This document shows positions 13,022 to 26,344 of a stretch of DNA of 64,000 nt, in pieces. Under the pieces are notes generated by a model. The model was not told where the DNA came from. It did no database searches and was given only the letters and a program-made list of their open reading frames with translations. Source of the stretch: Erythroxylum novogranatense. Its lineage: Eukaryota; Streptophyta; Magnoliopsida; Malpighiales; Erythroxylaceae. Position 1 is the first letter of the stretch; the number at the start of each line of letters is the position of its first letter. The stretch is from NCBI GenBank assembly GCA_029891385.1, contig CM057228.1, positions 135,745,475 through 135,809,474 of the forward strand, given 5' to 3'. Position numbers and translations under genes: made by a program.

Positions 13022-13384
13022 TTAATCCCCGGAATCACCACCACCACCAAAGATGGAGAAGCGATTGTAGAGCAAGAACAAGATGAAGACAAGAAACAGA
13101 GCCACACCGACGGGAGAGCCACTGAGTCTGTGTATGCTGTCAGGCTGACCGGTAGAGAAAATGGCGGAGAGAATGGAGCCAGCATGGTCGGAGGAGAGCA
13201 AGTGTATGGTGAGGAGGAGGATGATCGGCAAAAGGAGAAGTCCGAGTGGGCTTAAAAGCTCGGAGATGGCTTCGGTTATGGCTTCCTGGTCTCCCACAAG
13301 TGACGGAGCCAACACCACTATGAACACAACCACCGCTAGTAGGACGCCGTGTGGTGGACCCCTGTACTGTCTCTCTTCCAACAT
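13022..13384 (-). CDS. Small uncharacterised plant multipass membrane protein
   Basis: Single-exon 120-residue protein starting MLEERQYRGPPHGVLLAV. Three strongly hydrophobic segments are visible: about residues 13-31 (GVLLAVVVFIVVLAPSLV), 47-63 (LGLLLLPIILLLTIHLL) and 91-108 (GVALFLVFILFLLYNRF). A polar, acidic stretch (GDQEAITEAISE) lies between the first two, and a Ser/Gly-containing stretch (about 66-90) between the last two. The C-terminus is glycine-rich and acidic (GGGGDSGD). The conserved-looking start RGPPHGVLLA and the segment FSTGQPDSIHRLSGSPVGVALF resemble a small family of plant membrane proteins with no assigned function. The proposed start is the first ATG of the frame; a hydrophobic frame on the same strand at 12889-13185 is a shadow. 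I assign no activity. Confidence 0.75.
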   Translation of the reverse strand: MLEERQYRGPPHGVLLAVVVFIVVLAPSLVGDQEAITEAISELLSPLGLLLLPIILLLTIHLLSSDHAGSILSAIFSTGQPDSIHRLSGSPVGVALFLVFILFLLYNRFSIFGGGGDSGD

Positions 13385-13559
13385 CTTGAGCCTGACCTTA
13401 GCTGAGCCTGAGAGAGAGGTTTGGATGTGGTTTTATGAGGTTTTGGTCTTTGCCTTTGTCTTAAAAGAGGTGCTGCAGACGCAGACGCGTTTTTGCCTTA
13501 AAAGAATAACCTTCCATGTGGATGTGTGGAACTTACGCCAGTAGCTGTTGAAAAATTTT

Positions 13560-14690
13560 GACTTTTCCTTCTTTCTAAATTTTCAACATGTAATATGAAT
13601 AAAAATTTATTAAGGTTTTTTCTTGTTTAAGTGAAGTTGTGGGTTTGAATCTCATTTATATTGGATTTATTTGACTTGAGCGATGATTAGTCTAGTTGTA
13701 GATAGTTTAAAAATGTTTTCCTATAATTGGAACCATTTTAGAACACTTCGTGAACAACTAAAAATAAATTAATAAATAAATTATAAATTATTTTCAAAGT
13801 AATAAATTACTATCTAAATTTAATTTAATAGTATGTATATCCAAAAACGAGATGAATTCCTGAATTTAAAAATTCAAAATTTTATAAGAATTTTATGTAA
13901 TTTTACAAAAATAATTAGAATTAAATATAAATTTCAAATATTTTATTTAATAAAATATATTTATTAAATAATATTTGAATTTGTAAATAACTTTTAAATA
14001 ATTTTTATTTAAAATTTATATTCATAGAAACTAAAACAAAAATTAATTATAATTTTATTAAAACATATTAGGATAAATAACTAAAATAAAAATTAAAATT
14101 AAAATTTGCATTTTCATAAATGATAAAAATAAGAAAAATCTACAATAATTCAGTCACATAATTTTATTAAAATTTGAAAATAAAAACAAAAGTTATAATT
14201 TATTTGCAGTAATTATTTTGTAGAGGTAAAATAATTTAAATTAATAATTTTAAAACTTTGGTTAAATTAAATTCAATATATTTAATTTACAAAATAATAA
14301 GTAAAAATAAAATAATAAATATCTCGTATATTCTACGTAATAATATCTGAATAATAATCGAAAAAAGGAGAAGAAATCAATTGATTGGTAATATATAGTA
14401 TCTCTATATAAATAAAATAAATAAATATATAATTTTTTTGTTTATTTTTAAATATATATAATTTATTATTAATAATATAAAATATTATTACTAATTATTT
14501 AATAAAATTTATTATATTAAATATTATTATATTCTATTTAATATTATAATTTATTTATATAAAATACTAAAAATATATTAAATATTAAATATTTATTAAT
14601 TGACCTTCTATTTTAAAACTTCTTAATTATAAATTTCTTATTTTTATTATTTAAAAACATAAAATGTAAAATAAAACCTTCCATTTCCCC
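13560..14690. other. AT-rich spacer upstream of PRL1
   Basis: About 1.1 kb of nearly pure AT sequence with no supported gene or clear repeat boundary. The last 100 bp before 14762 becomes less AT-rich and is probably the PRL1 promoter and leader. Confidence 0.6.
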
Positions 14691-14761
14691 AACTCGCGCA
14701 GTAATTTTCGTCCTCCAAAACCCCAGTAATTCGTCTTCAATTTTGTTTCAATTGCAGACCC

Positions 14762-14782
14762 ATGAACCCTAACAATCTCTGA
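14762..14782 (+). promoter_or_regulatory. Short upstream ORF in the PRL1 leader
   Basis: ATG AAC CCT AAC AAT CTC TGA encodes a six-residue peptide, ending 20 bp before the main PRL1 ATG at 14803. The preceding sequence TTTCAATTGCAG resembles a splice acceptor, so whether the mature leader contains this uORF depends on the transcription start. The motif AACCCTAA, a telo-box-like element, overlaps it. Confidence 0.4.
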
Positions 14783-14802
14783 TAGGGAGTAGTAAGAGAG
14801 CA

Positions 14803-17800
14803 ATGCCTGGTCCTACACTGGAGATGGAACCAGTAGAGCCACAGTCCCTTAAAAAGCTCAGTTTCAAGTCATTGAAGCGAGCTCTCGATCTCTTCTCTCC
14901 CGTGCACGGCCAGTTCACTCCGCCCGATTCCGAGAGGTCTTTTTTCTTGTTAAAGTTATTATTTTTTTCCAATGAACCTAGCTTTTTGTGTTATCCTTGA
15001 ATTATTGTTCTTGATTGATTTGGGTTTTCTATTTTTGGGGGGCGGCTTTTGCAGTAAGAGGATTCGCATGAGCCACAAGGTTAGTTTATGTTCCCCTTTC
15101 GTTTCTTGTTCTACGTAGTTAAGGTCTTCCGAAGGTTTGAAGTCTTCACTTGCTTGTTTCCTTTTACTTCAACCAGGTTCTTGATTTGTTAGTCGTAGTT
15201 TCTTCTGCGTAGAGTTGTGGTTGTAATGGGTTTTATTGAATGATTTCTGTAGATAAATGTGGAGTATAAAGGAATTAAGAGTGCAAGTGAACTTCCACTT
15301 CAAGCCAATTCGAATGCAACTGGTCGTGGTCATGAACCTTCGGTGCCTTCCAACGCTCTTGCTCTTCCAGGTATTCAGTGATTTGCGTTATCATTGTTGT
15401 CTATGGTGGTGGGGACTAGTATACATGATGCGGAACCCCAAGGCTACTGAACATGAAACACCTTAAACACACATTTTGAGTAGAACATGAACAAGATGAA
15501 ATCCTCAACCCTAATGAACACCCAATCAATTATATGAAAAGAAATGCATTTAATAAAGTTGATTTAAAAAACAAGAATAGAGATTTTCCACAAGTGTTTA
15601 CCTTGATAAGAATTATATTCTTGATGCAATAGAAGAAGACAAGAAATCCTCCCGTATAGAATTCGTTTTTCATCCATTCTAACCCTAGACATTGTTTATT
15701 ATGATGGGCTGCCCAACTTGATTGGTTATGATGCTATTGACCCTCATTGTCTCTTGAGATTCCATGCCATCTACAATTTGGCCCATGTAAGATTGAAACG
15801 TTTCTTTGAACTGCTTAGCTCATGACCTTATTATTGATCCCTTCAGCATTACTGACTCATCTTTGGTTCCATTGTTCTTACAAAGTGTCATGGCCGTGCT
15901 CACATAAATAAAGGTCTTTGGACCTTCAGATTCCTCTATCTAGCTTGAAAATAGCACATTTAGAATGTCATTCTGTCCTAGGTTGTTTTTAAATATAAGT
16001 TCTGTTTTAGTTTCGTGAAGATGGATGGATTCTTGTTTAATGCTGTACCTGTAAGTCAAATAATTGAGCATCAGACTGGACATCAAATTGAAAAGTGGGT
16101 TAAATTCTTATAGTAATGGGGTATGTACCTTGTATTCTTGGGGTTTCAACTCTAACTTAATTGATATCACTCTGGTGGTGGGATCATCTCTAAGATGCTT
16201 CATTTGCATGTGTGTGTGTAAGAGATATTAAAATGAGATGCGCTCAAATTTTCATTTGATGCTTTGTTATGCAAGGTATACTGTGGTTTGTGAATTAAGT
16301 TGTATATGTAAGAGATTAAAATGAGATGTGCTCTAATTTTCATTTGATGCTGTGGTATATAAGGTCTAGTGTTGTTATATGAAACAAGATGTATACTTCA
16401 GTGGAGTTATTAATAACTTTCTTTATTTCTATAGTCTAGTTTTAATATTGTTAAAACCTGAAACTTGTTGAGACTCAACTTCTTATTACTATCCAGGGCC
16501 CGATGAGTCTAAAGATTCACGCAAGAGTGGAGCTCAAAATGCATTAGTTGTTGGTCCATCTCTCCAACCAAAGCCAACGTGAGTGCTCTTCCTAACCCCA
16601 AGCCTGTCCTTCCATTTTTCTCCATGTTCCTTCTATCTATTATATTGCTCTCCCTTTTTATAGAACTTTATTCGCTAATTTCTGTTTGTTTCCATTGCTT
16701 TTATTTGCTCTTACAAATTGGATACTATGTGTTTTCTTGGTAGCAATATTTTCTGGCATTCTGTGCACTGTTCTGTATCTTCCGCTTCTGTTATTTGTGG
16801 ACTTAAATAACTTGTTGGTATATTTGTGGAGCTGTTACCATGTGATGGATCCAGTTGCATCTGATTAATGATTTGGTTAGGAATTCTCGAGTTATTTTGC
16901 TAATTATCTTCATCTTCTCTTCAGAAATAATGTAGGTTTTTCAGGGAAAAGTACTGCAGTAATCTCTGCTTCAGGTCCATCTGAGAGGTTTGAGTTCTGC
17001 TTTTTATTATTTATTCTATTGTTCACCACTTCCATCAGCATTCTTCTATTTTGATTTTGTATCATTATGATATACTAATATTCTTCTACGATACTATACC
17101 TTTGTATCTAGATTATATTGAGATATAGATAGGCTGTATATAGATCTTATAGAATAAGTTCAAATCCCTTAAATTAAGGGATAAGATCAGATTAGATTAG
17201 ATTAGATATATCTGGGGCTGTATGTTTTCTTATCTTGTAATAGGCTATATATGGCTGTATGTTTTCCATTCAATAACAAAGGAAATTATTCCCACTTTTG
17301 TACATGGTATCGAGCGAATGTAACACTAGGGAATGATTTCTTTCGGACGATCGAGCCATGCAGTCGAGTCGAGTCGAGAAATCTCACTGGCTCATCGGGT
17401 GTGGCTCCATTAGCATCGAACCCATCCTCTCTCCGTATCAAAGACCGATAATTCCTAAACAAAGATAGTCGGTCATAGATCGAATGGGAATAATTACCTA
17501 CCATGGTCTCACTCGGTGCTCATGTTCATAAGAGGAGAGGAAAGAGAAATACTTAAGCACATTAACGCCACTCGCTGCGTCGACCCATCGGACCCAAAAT
17601 ATCGACTTGGATGGCGAAAACAACCTTGTTATGAGTTGGTTAATCAACTCAATGACCTCGAAGTCGTGAGCGCTTGTCCTAGCCACATCTGCAAAAGAAA
17701 TTTGGGAAAATGCCAAACCGACCTATTCTACTATCGAAAATACCGCTGCCTTGTTCCAGATTAAGAGTCTCTTGAGAGAGACCAAGCAAGGAGAGAAGAT

Positions 17801-20800
17801 AAGGACTCAATATTACACAAAGATTGGTGAAACTATGGCAACAATTGGATCTTTATGATCCTCACCAATGGATGTGCAATGAAGATTTGAATTGCTACAG
17901 GAGGATTGTGGAAAGGAACGAGTGTATGAGTTTCACTGGCTTAAACTCAATTTATGATGATGTTCGTGGCAGAATCATGGCTACCAGTCCACTCCCAACA
18001 GTCATGGGAGCAGTCAATCTTGTTAAGTGTGAAGAAAGCAGAAGACAACTGATACATGGGACTCTAAACAACAATGGGGTTCCTGAATCCTCAGCTATGG
18101 CTGCCAAGGGAACTACTGGACCAGAATCAAGGAAAAAATCAAGTAAGCTTTGGTGTGAGCACTGTCAGAAAAGTGGGCATATTAGAGACACTTGCTGGAA
18201 GATCCATGGGAAGCCACCCAATCTGAAAAATAGAACCAGAACAGAGAGCAAAAGCTATGCAGTTGATAGAAATGACAGGGCAGAAGGTGAGAATGTACCA
18301 GTGAGCAAGGAGGAGGTCGAGCTACTTAGAAAAATTCTGAGCAAGTATGATCTAAAAGCTGAAAAGGTGGTATCTACGAGTCATATGGTGAATACAGGTA
18401 ACACACGCACTGCCTTTGGTGTTAAAACCCCAAATCGTGGTATTTGGATTGTTGATTCAGGGGCAAATGATCATATGACCTGTGATAAACATCTATTTGT
18501 TGATATTCTGCCTTGTCAAGGTCATAGAACTGTTAAGGTAGCAAATGGACAGATTCTTAAGGTTGAAGGAATAGGAACTATTATAATAGTTGATGAACTT
18601 GTTCTAACAAATGTCCTTTATGTACCGATCCGAGTGCAACCCATCGTTCGTGAAGAGATTTACTAAAGAGTGAATTGCACAACTAACTTTACTCTAATGG
18701 GTGTGTTTTCCAGATTTGAAGTCGTGGAAGAGGATTGGCAAGTGTTAGGGAGTATGATGGATTATATTACATTGATAGCTCAAATGGGAGTAAAGCAAAT
18801 GCTACTTTGTCATCCAACACTGAAATCGCACTTTGGCACTATAGGTTAGGCCATCCTAGTTTATCTTACATGAAACAATTATATCCAACTTTATTCAATA
18901 ATAAGGATTCATCTTTTCAGTGTGAATTTTGCCAACTCTCTAAACATACACGAAATTCCTACTTTCCTCGTGCTTATGAACCCACTAAACCTTTTTCTAT
19001 CATTCATAGTGATGTCTGGGGGCCATCAAGGATTAAAACCAAGAAAAATGTCAAATGGTTTGTAACTTTCATTGATGATCATACAAGATTGACTTGGGTA
19101 TACCTTATAAGGGATAAAGCGAAGTTTTCAGATTTTAAAGACTTTTACTCCTTTATACTGAATCAATTCCACACAAAATCCAGATTTTAGAAGTGACAAT
19201 GGGAAAGAATACCTAAGTCAAGCCTTTGACCGCTTTTTTATCACCAATGGTATTATACATCAAACTTCTTTGTCAATACACCACAACAAAATGGTGTATC
19301 CGAGAGAAAAATAGGCATTTACTTGAGGTTGCTCGGTCTATTATGCTCACTACAAATGTTCCCAACTATTTTGGGAGAGGCTATTCTTACTCGCTTATTT
19401 AATAAATCGAATGCCTTCAAAAACATTGGGTTTCCTTACACCTTTACAAAATTACTTGAAACCTATCCCTTGGTTCCTTCCTTCATCAACTACCTCACAA
19501 AGTGTTTGGTTGTGTTGCTTTTGTTCATAATTACCATGGTGGAAAACTTGAACCCCGAGCTCATAAGTGTATTTTTTGGGCTATTCCTCTACTCAAAAGG
19601 TTACAAGTGCTTTTCTCCTACTCTCAACCGGTTCTTTGTAACAATGGATGTAACATTTTTGAGAATCAACCCTATTATCCCAAAACACCGATTCGGGGAG
19701 AATTGTGAGAGTGAATGGTTGTTTTGATAATGATGGCATACCGTATACACTATCCTAAAAATATACCTTTCCTTTCACCCTCTTCACCTCTTCACCGACC
19801 ATAATCGGATCAGACTGATATTGTCACTTTAGAACCCTTTGAGCCCACTGTGATGTAAGTTCCCAACCCCAACTAGACAATAATGCCACTTGAATATGGT
19901 GAATGTGATAAGGAGAAGGATACAAAACTATGGTGGAAAACCAGAAATTATACCAGATTTTACACAAGAAGAAAGGGTACAACACAAGAAAATGAACAAA
20001 GTAGCAAATGAAAATGGACAAGAGAAATCCATCATATTTTCTCGAGAAGGTCATGAATCGAACTCGCTACAAATTCGAGGAGTTGGGTTGGCCTATAGCA
20101 CTAAGGAAGGAGTAAGATCATGTACAAGGCACCCAATCAAGAACTTTGTCTCTTATAACAGTTATCTCCCCATTTTCGGACCTTTGTTGCTCGGTTATTC
20201 ATCAAAAATTACCTCATAATTTTCAGGAGGCTATCAAGGATCCTAAATGGAGGAGGCAATAAATGATGAACTAAGTGCACTTAAGAAGAATCAGACTTGG
20301 TGGAGATGACTTACCACAAGGAAAAACGTGGTGGGATGCAAATGGGTGTTTACCATCAAATACAATTCGGATGGAAGTATTAACAGCATAAGGCAAGACT
20401 TGTGGCTAGGGATTTACATGACACATGGGATTGACTACCAAGAAACATTTGCACTGTGAGCCAAACTCAATACAATTAAGATTCTATTGTCACTAGTGCA
20501 AATCTAGATCGGCCCACACACCAACTTGATGTCAAAATGCCTTCTTGAATGGTGATCTTGAAGAGGAGGTGTATATGGAGTTGCCACCAGATTAGCAAGA
20601 AACAACCATCCCTGAGAGTATGCAAACTCAAAAGTCTTTGTACGGCTTGAAGTCACCTAGAGCATGGTTTGGGAGATTTGCAAGAGTAATGAAGAATCTT
20701 AATTACTATCAATGCCGGTGATCACACCCTATTTATTCATGTTTGACTAGTGGTAGGATAACTATTCTTATTGTCTATGTTGATGATATCGTCATTACAG

Positions 20801-23800
20801 TGATGATTGGGAAGGTATATATAGAGCTAAAGAATTCTCTGCTCGAGAATTTGAAATCAAAGATATGGGTAACTTGAGATATTTCCTTGGAATGGAGGTG
20901 GCGATCTAGTAAAGGTATCTCAAAGTGTCTCAAAGGAAGTATACTTGATCTTTTAGAGGAAACTGGAATGCTAGGAGCAAAGCCAATGAAACACCTATGG
21001 AATCAACTTATAAGTTAAGTCTTAAAGAGGGTGGTACACCGGTGGACACCGGCAGATATCGAGATCGTGGGAAAACTAATTTATCTATCCCATACTCGCC
21101 GGATATTAGTTTTCCAAAGGTGTGGTTAGTCAATTTATGAGCAATCCTCAAGAGGAACACATGGAGGCGTGTATAGAATCTCAAGTACTTGAAAATGACA
21201 CCGGAAGGGGTTATTCTTTAAGAAAGGGGAGTAAGGAGCATTGAAGTTTTCACAGATCTTTGTGGGCCGGATCTCAGAATCGATAGAAGGTCCACAACAG
21301 CTATTGCACCTTTGTGTGGGGCAACTTAGTTACTTGGAGAAGCAAGAAACAACCAAGTAGTAGCAAGAAGCAGGTCAAGGAAGAGTATAGAGCTTTAGCA
21401 CTTGGAATATGTGAAGGAATATGGATCAAGAGGCTCTAGCAGAACTACAAATCACAATTGGATCTCAAATGAAAGTGTGGTGTGATAACATGGCCACAAT
21501 AGGGATTGCAAGGAATCCTATACATCACGATAGAACCAAGCATGTGGAGATAGATCGTCATTTCATCAAAGAGAAAGTGGAATCTGGATTAATTGATCTT
21601 ACCTATGTGCCAACCAGCGGTCAAGTTGCAGATGTGTTTACCAAGGCACTAGCAAGAGTCGATTTGAAGAACTTAGTTGCAAGTCGGGAATGATCAATAT
21701 CTATTCACCACTTGAGGGGAGTGTTGGTGATATACTAATATTCTTCTACAGATACTATACAGTTGTATCTAGATTATATTGAGATATAGATAGGCTGTAT
21801 ATAGATCTTATAGAATAAGTTCAAATCCCTTAAATTAAGGGATAAGATCAGATTAGATTAGATTAGATATATCTGGATATATTTCCAGATTTAAACAGAT
21901 TTAAACTTATCTTGTAATAGGCTATATATGGCTGTATGTTTTCCATTCAATAACAGTGAAAATTATTCCCACTTTTGTACAGTATCATTATCTTCATCCA
22001 TAGGTTTCTAAACATCTTTACCTTTGAATTGGTTCTTGATCTGCACTGTCTACCTCTTTATAGGATTTGAACAAATTATTATGTATCATATTGAGCAATA
22101 AATTGTTATTGGCACCACTATCTTCATGATGCTTGTTGTAGTTATAATTTTTTTCCACACTACTTGTGCTACTTTAAGGGGTTGGTTTAGCCTTACGAAT
22201 TGGCACAAGTTAATGGTCGGTGCCTCTTATTGTGATTTTGGATATCTAATTTTGTAGTCGTCAATGCATCTATTTTTAGTAAAGATCATGTATTCTTTTC
22301 CAAGGAAGTAAAGTATATGAACACCTCTTTCTCAATTTTAAAAAAACGATGCATGGAAATGAAATTTCGTGTATCTTCCCCTGCATAAGATAAACATATT
22401 TCGCTCAAGTGTTGTTGATTCCAATCTTATAGGAACTTCTCAACTGCTGCTCTAATGGAAAGAATTCCAAGCAAATGGCCCCGTCCTGTTTGGCATCCTC
22501 CATGGAAGAATTATAGGGTAAAACATATCTGTTTCTGTTAGTCGACGTGTTTCACTTTTTGAAGTACCCTTGCAGTAGTATTATTTACCTCATGATTAGT
22601 GATTGACTGAGGATATTAGCATAAAAACAAAGGCTAGCATTTGATTATAGCCTTACGGATTTATAAACAAGTTCCAAACAATGAAACTTAAGTTCAATTA
22701 AGAGAAAGTAATTTGAAATATTATTGAGGTCAAAAGAAATTGGAATTACATATTTATCAGATAGTGAGTACCAACCCTAGTAGGATGCCTAATTAAATAA
22801 GTGAAATACTACATTATAACAAAGAATACTTCAATAACCTTAAATAAAACACTTGAAATTTATGACCCTTTTAATTGGGCTATGTTATTGTCAGATACTG
22901 ACCTAGTCTAGCTCTCTGTCAACCATAATGTTGGACAAGCTCCCTGTTGCACTTATCTACTAATGAGATATGTTGTCTTTGTTACGGTTTCCTTTATTTC
23001 TTTATTTGAATAGTGGCCCTTTTTTACGGTATGGAAATTATTTTTTCAGGTCATTAGTGGCCATTTGGGATGGGTCAGATCTGTTGCATTTGATCCAAGT
23101 AATAATTGGTTCTGCACAGGGTCTGCAGATCGAACTATCAAGGTATTGGAATTTGAACGTTTTTCCCTGTGATGTTATTCAAAGCTCTTTATCGTTACAA
23201 TTTAGGTTCCTTTTCTGTCCTTCTTCTTTCCCAAGTTCCTGTTAATCCTTCTATTTCTTTCTAAATGGGTGGAGGAAATTTTGAATTGTGCAACATATGA
23301 TGGTAATGATATAGAAGTCAAAATAGCTTCAATGCAATCTTCTTTAATAAAATTCTTTTTAGTTATTATTAATGGAAAATGGTTGAAATAAAATATCTAT
23401 GGGTTCCATTGTGATTATTTTCACTTATTGTTTTTTGTTTGGGTGTTATCTCTTCAAATAGCTAGACAATTCTCAAAACAATTAGTGGAATGAAATGTTA
23501 AAAGTGTTACTTTCTTCCTGACCAGATATGGGATCTTGCTTCTGGAAGGTTGAAGCTGACACTAACAGGACACATTGAACAAGTCCGAGGTAGTTAATTC
23601 TTGATCTCTCCTGTATTATTGCAATTGCATGTGACTAACCTTGTTTTTCAAGAATTAATTGGTAAGTATATTTCTCTTTGCAGGCCTTGCTGTCAGCCAA
23701 AGGCATACGTACATGTTTTCTGCCGGCGATGACAAACAGGTGAAATGTTGGGACCTTGAACAGAATAAGGTAAGATTGTTGACCTGGTAAAAGTACTCAT

Positions 23801-26337
23801 ATCTATGTACGGTTCTGAATTTTGACCAGTTTGACATAATTTTTAGGTTATTCGGTCATATCATGGTCATCTAAGTGGTGTCTATTGCTTGGCTCTTCAC
23901 CCTACTATTGATCTTTTGCTTACTGGGGGTCGTGATTCTGTTTGCCGGGTAAGGATTCTATTTGTGTTATTGAGATAAGTTTGACGACTGACTGTGCGAA
24001 GTCTGGAAGGTAACATCTAATATGGGAATGTTTGTCAGGTCTGGGATATTCGTACCAAGATGCAAGTTTTTGCTCTATCTGGACATGATAATACAGTTTG
24101 TTCTGTTTTTACACGACCAACAGTAAGCACTCTTGTTCTCTATATTGTTTTCTATTTTCTAATTTGGTTATTTCCTTGATATTGTAATCTCCAAGGAGAT
24201 GTCTTGGCAGTCAGTGTTAGTTGATTTGTCACATGGAAATTGTTATGATATAGTTGTTAGTAGATGTAATAGCAATTTATTAGTCCCATATAAAAAAAGT
24301 GCATATCTATGATGTCTCTGTACTTGTCAATATAGGTTGTTTGATACCATCTTCCACATATTAACAGAAATCAACGCTTGCTGGCAATCCACATTTCTTG
24401 TGTATTTTTATTAAATCTATTGACATCTGTGCGGTCTTTCTGGAACTTACCTTGTCAGTGGCACACTTTTACACTCTTTACAGGATCCACAAGTGGTCAC
24501 TGGTTCTCACGATTCAACCATCAGGTTCTGGGACCTGAGACATAATGGTACCTTGGAGCCTCTTGCAAGAATTCTGAATTTATTTTTTTGTGCTTTTTTT
24601 CTTGAAATATTTTGATTAAGAAATATTTTCCTTGCAGGTAAGACCATGTTAACACTTACGCATCACAAGAAATCTGTCCGTGCCATGGCATTGCATCCTA
24701 CAGAGTATGAAAAATATTTGTCATTTGTTTCTGTTTACATTTGCTCTTGTAACAATGTGAATCTTATATGTATTCATCTATTTGTTTGCTCAGGAATTGT
24801 TTTGCATCTGCATCCGCTGACAATATTAAGAAGTTCAGTCTTCCCAAAGGAGATTTTTTGCACAATATGCTGTAAGTCGTTAAACACTGTTGCTTAAAAC
24901 TGTAGTTTATCATTCTTCTTACTTTCTAGGATAGTATATCCTTGTGTTCTTTTCAAAATTGCATCTTTGGTGTGGACATGGGGCTTCTGCACTTGATATG
25001 TATCAGATGACTAATTTACAAGGTTCTTTGAAGTACACAAGTGATCTGTTCCTTTGGGATAAAAGAGAATGTTGTAAATTCTGGTGTTACTGTTGATGCA
25101 CTTGACATATTTTGCTATCTGTTCAGTAAACTCATGGATTGCATTGAAACAGCTACCCTTATGAGCAATATCTGTTATGAGTTTCCTTCATTGTTTTGGT
25201 AATACGTTCAGGAGACTGATACTAAATTGACTGTTCTGTTATCATATGTCGTTGTTGGTGCATACCTATTGTGTCCTTTAACCTTATTCAAGATTGTCCA
25301 GCAGAACTAGATAATGTCTCAATGGCATTTAATAGTTATATTTTTATGATACTTTCATAGAACTCGATGATAAATTTCAAGTTATGTCTTTACATGTGGT
25401 CAGAACTGTTTACTGATTATCTTTATTTCAGCTTTTGTCATCGGTTATATTACCATGTAATTTTGTTTCTGATTGACCGTTTTATTCTCTTTTTTGAGCA
25501 GGTCCCAACAGAAAACCATAATCAATGCAATGGCTGTCAATGAGGATGGTGTGATGGCTACAGGAGGTACAGGATATTTTATTCTTAGTCTTGATGTAAT
25601 AATGCTCCAAGTTGTGAGTAATTTGTTATTGGCACTCTGGTTTGTCGTATCCTTTACATAGAGTATTAGGTTTCATGTCAAGTCTTTATTCTAAAAGAGG
25701 GTCAAGTTTATGCAGAAACGACCTTAAAGATGGCTCATGAGAGACTAATCTTCACTCTGCTTATTTTGAAAACTAGTACTTTCTCAGGTCAAAAGCTAGG
25801 GGCCTTACTCCACTTCCTGGTCCATGATCAACTGTCAATATAATTGAGTTCAGCTTTTTCTTTTTTTTTTTTGTCATCTGCAACCTTGGCCTGCATTTGA
25901 TTCCTTACTTGTTAAGTGGTGGATAGGAGTACTTGTCTCTTCCATTTGGCGAATAAGATTTTCTTACGAGTTTCCATTCGTCGTATTGTAGGTGACAATG
26001 GGAGTTTGTGGTTCTGGGATTGGAGGAGTGGTCATAGTTTCCAGCAGTCTCAAACAATTGTACAGCCAGGTAAGACATGCCGCTACCTGTTATGTTTAGT
26101 TGTCCAAAGTTGTGGGATAGAAGGAAAGCTAATATTAACATTCATACGATTAAAACTACTCCAGGATCATTGGACAGTGAAGCTGGTATTTATGCTCTCT
26201 CTTATGATGTAACTGGTTCAAGACTTGTCACATGTGAAGCTGACAAAACAATAAAAATGTGGAAAGAAGACGAGAATGCAACCCCAGAAACCCATCCCAT
26301 CAACTTTAAGCCCCCGAAAGATATCCGACGATTTTAG
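14803..26337 (+). CDS. PRL1: Pleiotropic regulatory locus 1, WD40 protein of the NineTeen/MAC complex
   Basis: Nuclear WD40 protein of the spliceosome-associated NineTeen (MAC) complex, known in plants for roles in splicing, miRNA processing, sugar/ABA signalling and immunity. Seventeen coding exons: 14803-14936, 15055-15079, 15253-15370, 16497-16578, 16925-16987, 22433-22517, 23050-23142, 23526-23589, 23684-23769, 23847-23948, 24039-24122, 24484-24547, 24638-24704, 24794-24871, 25502-25566, 25992-26069, 26165-26337. They give 486 aa, the Arabidopsis PRL1 length. The N-terminus ([20 protein letters not shown]) is the typical PRL1 leader. Seven WD repeats span about residues 170-470, with blocks such as [30 protein letters not shown] and DKTIKMWK. 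The end [10 protein letters not shown] is canonical. Intron 5 is 5445 bp because it holds a copia element in the same orientation. No coding lesion was seen. Confidence 0.95.
17068..21981 (+). mobile_element. Ty1/copia LTR retrotransposon in PRL1 intron 5
   Basis: The LTRs share most of their sequence (5' LTR about 17068-17304, 3' LTR 21722-21981), both ending CACTTTTGTACA. TGGTATCGAGC, an initiator tRNA-Met primer-binding site with one base lost, follows the 5' LTR directly. A polypurine tract (TTGAGGGGAG) precedes the 3' LTR. GTATCATTAT occurs at 17059-17068 and 21982-21991. This 10-bp match is longer than the usual 5-bp copia duplication and abuts a 5' LTR that lacks the first six bases (TGTTGG) of the 3' LTR. 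The 5' LTR also has a rearranged block (about 17213-17232 against 21875-21908). Domain order gag, protease, integrase, RT, RNase H is the Ty1/copia order. Confidence 0.93.
17520..21693 (+). pseudogene. Copia gag-pol, multiply frameshifted
   Basis: The open part 17824-18666 carries the gag zinc knuckle ([16 protein letters not shown]2CX4HX4C) and the aspartic protease motif DSGANDHM. 18735-19190 carries the pre-integrase HHCC region ([17 protein letters not shown]) and the first integrase aspartate (HSDVWGP), followed by FIDDHTR. The frame is then lost repeatedly between 19190 and 21420. The RT catalytic box YVDD is still recognisable near 20777-20795, and RNase H appears at 21421-21693 ([13 protein letters not shown], then FTKAL). 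At least five breaks make it non-functional as written. The element shares orientation with PRL1, so it is transcribed as intron sequence. Confidence 0.9.
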
Positions 26338-26344
26338 CTCGTGT

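Noticed and set aside
12889..13185. 98-codon minus-strand hydrophobic frame
   Set aside because: Shadow overlapping the better supported 120-aa membrane protein in another frame.
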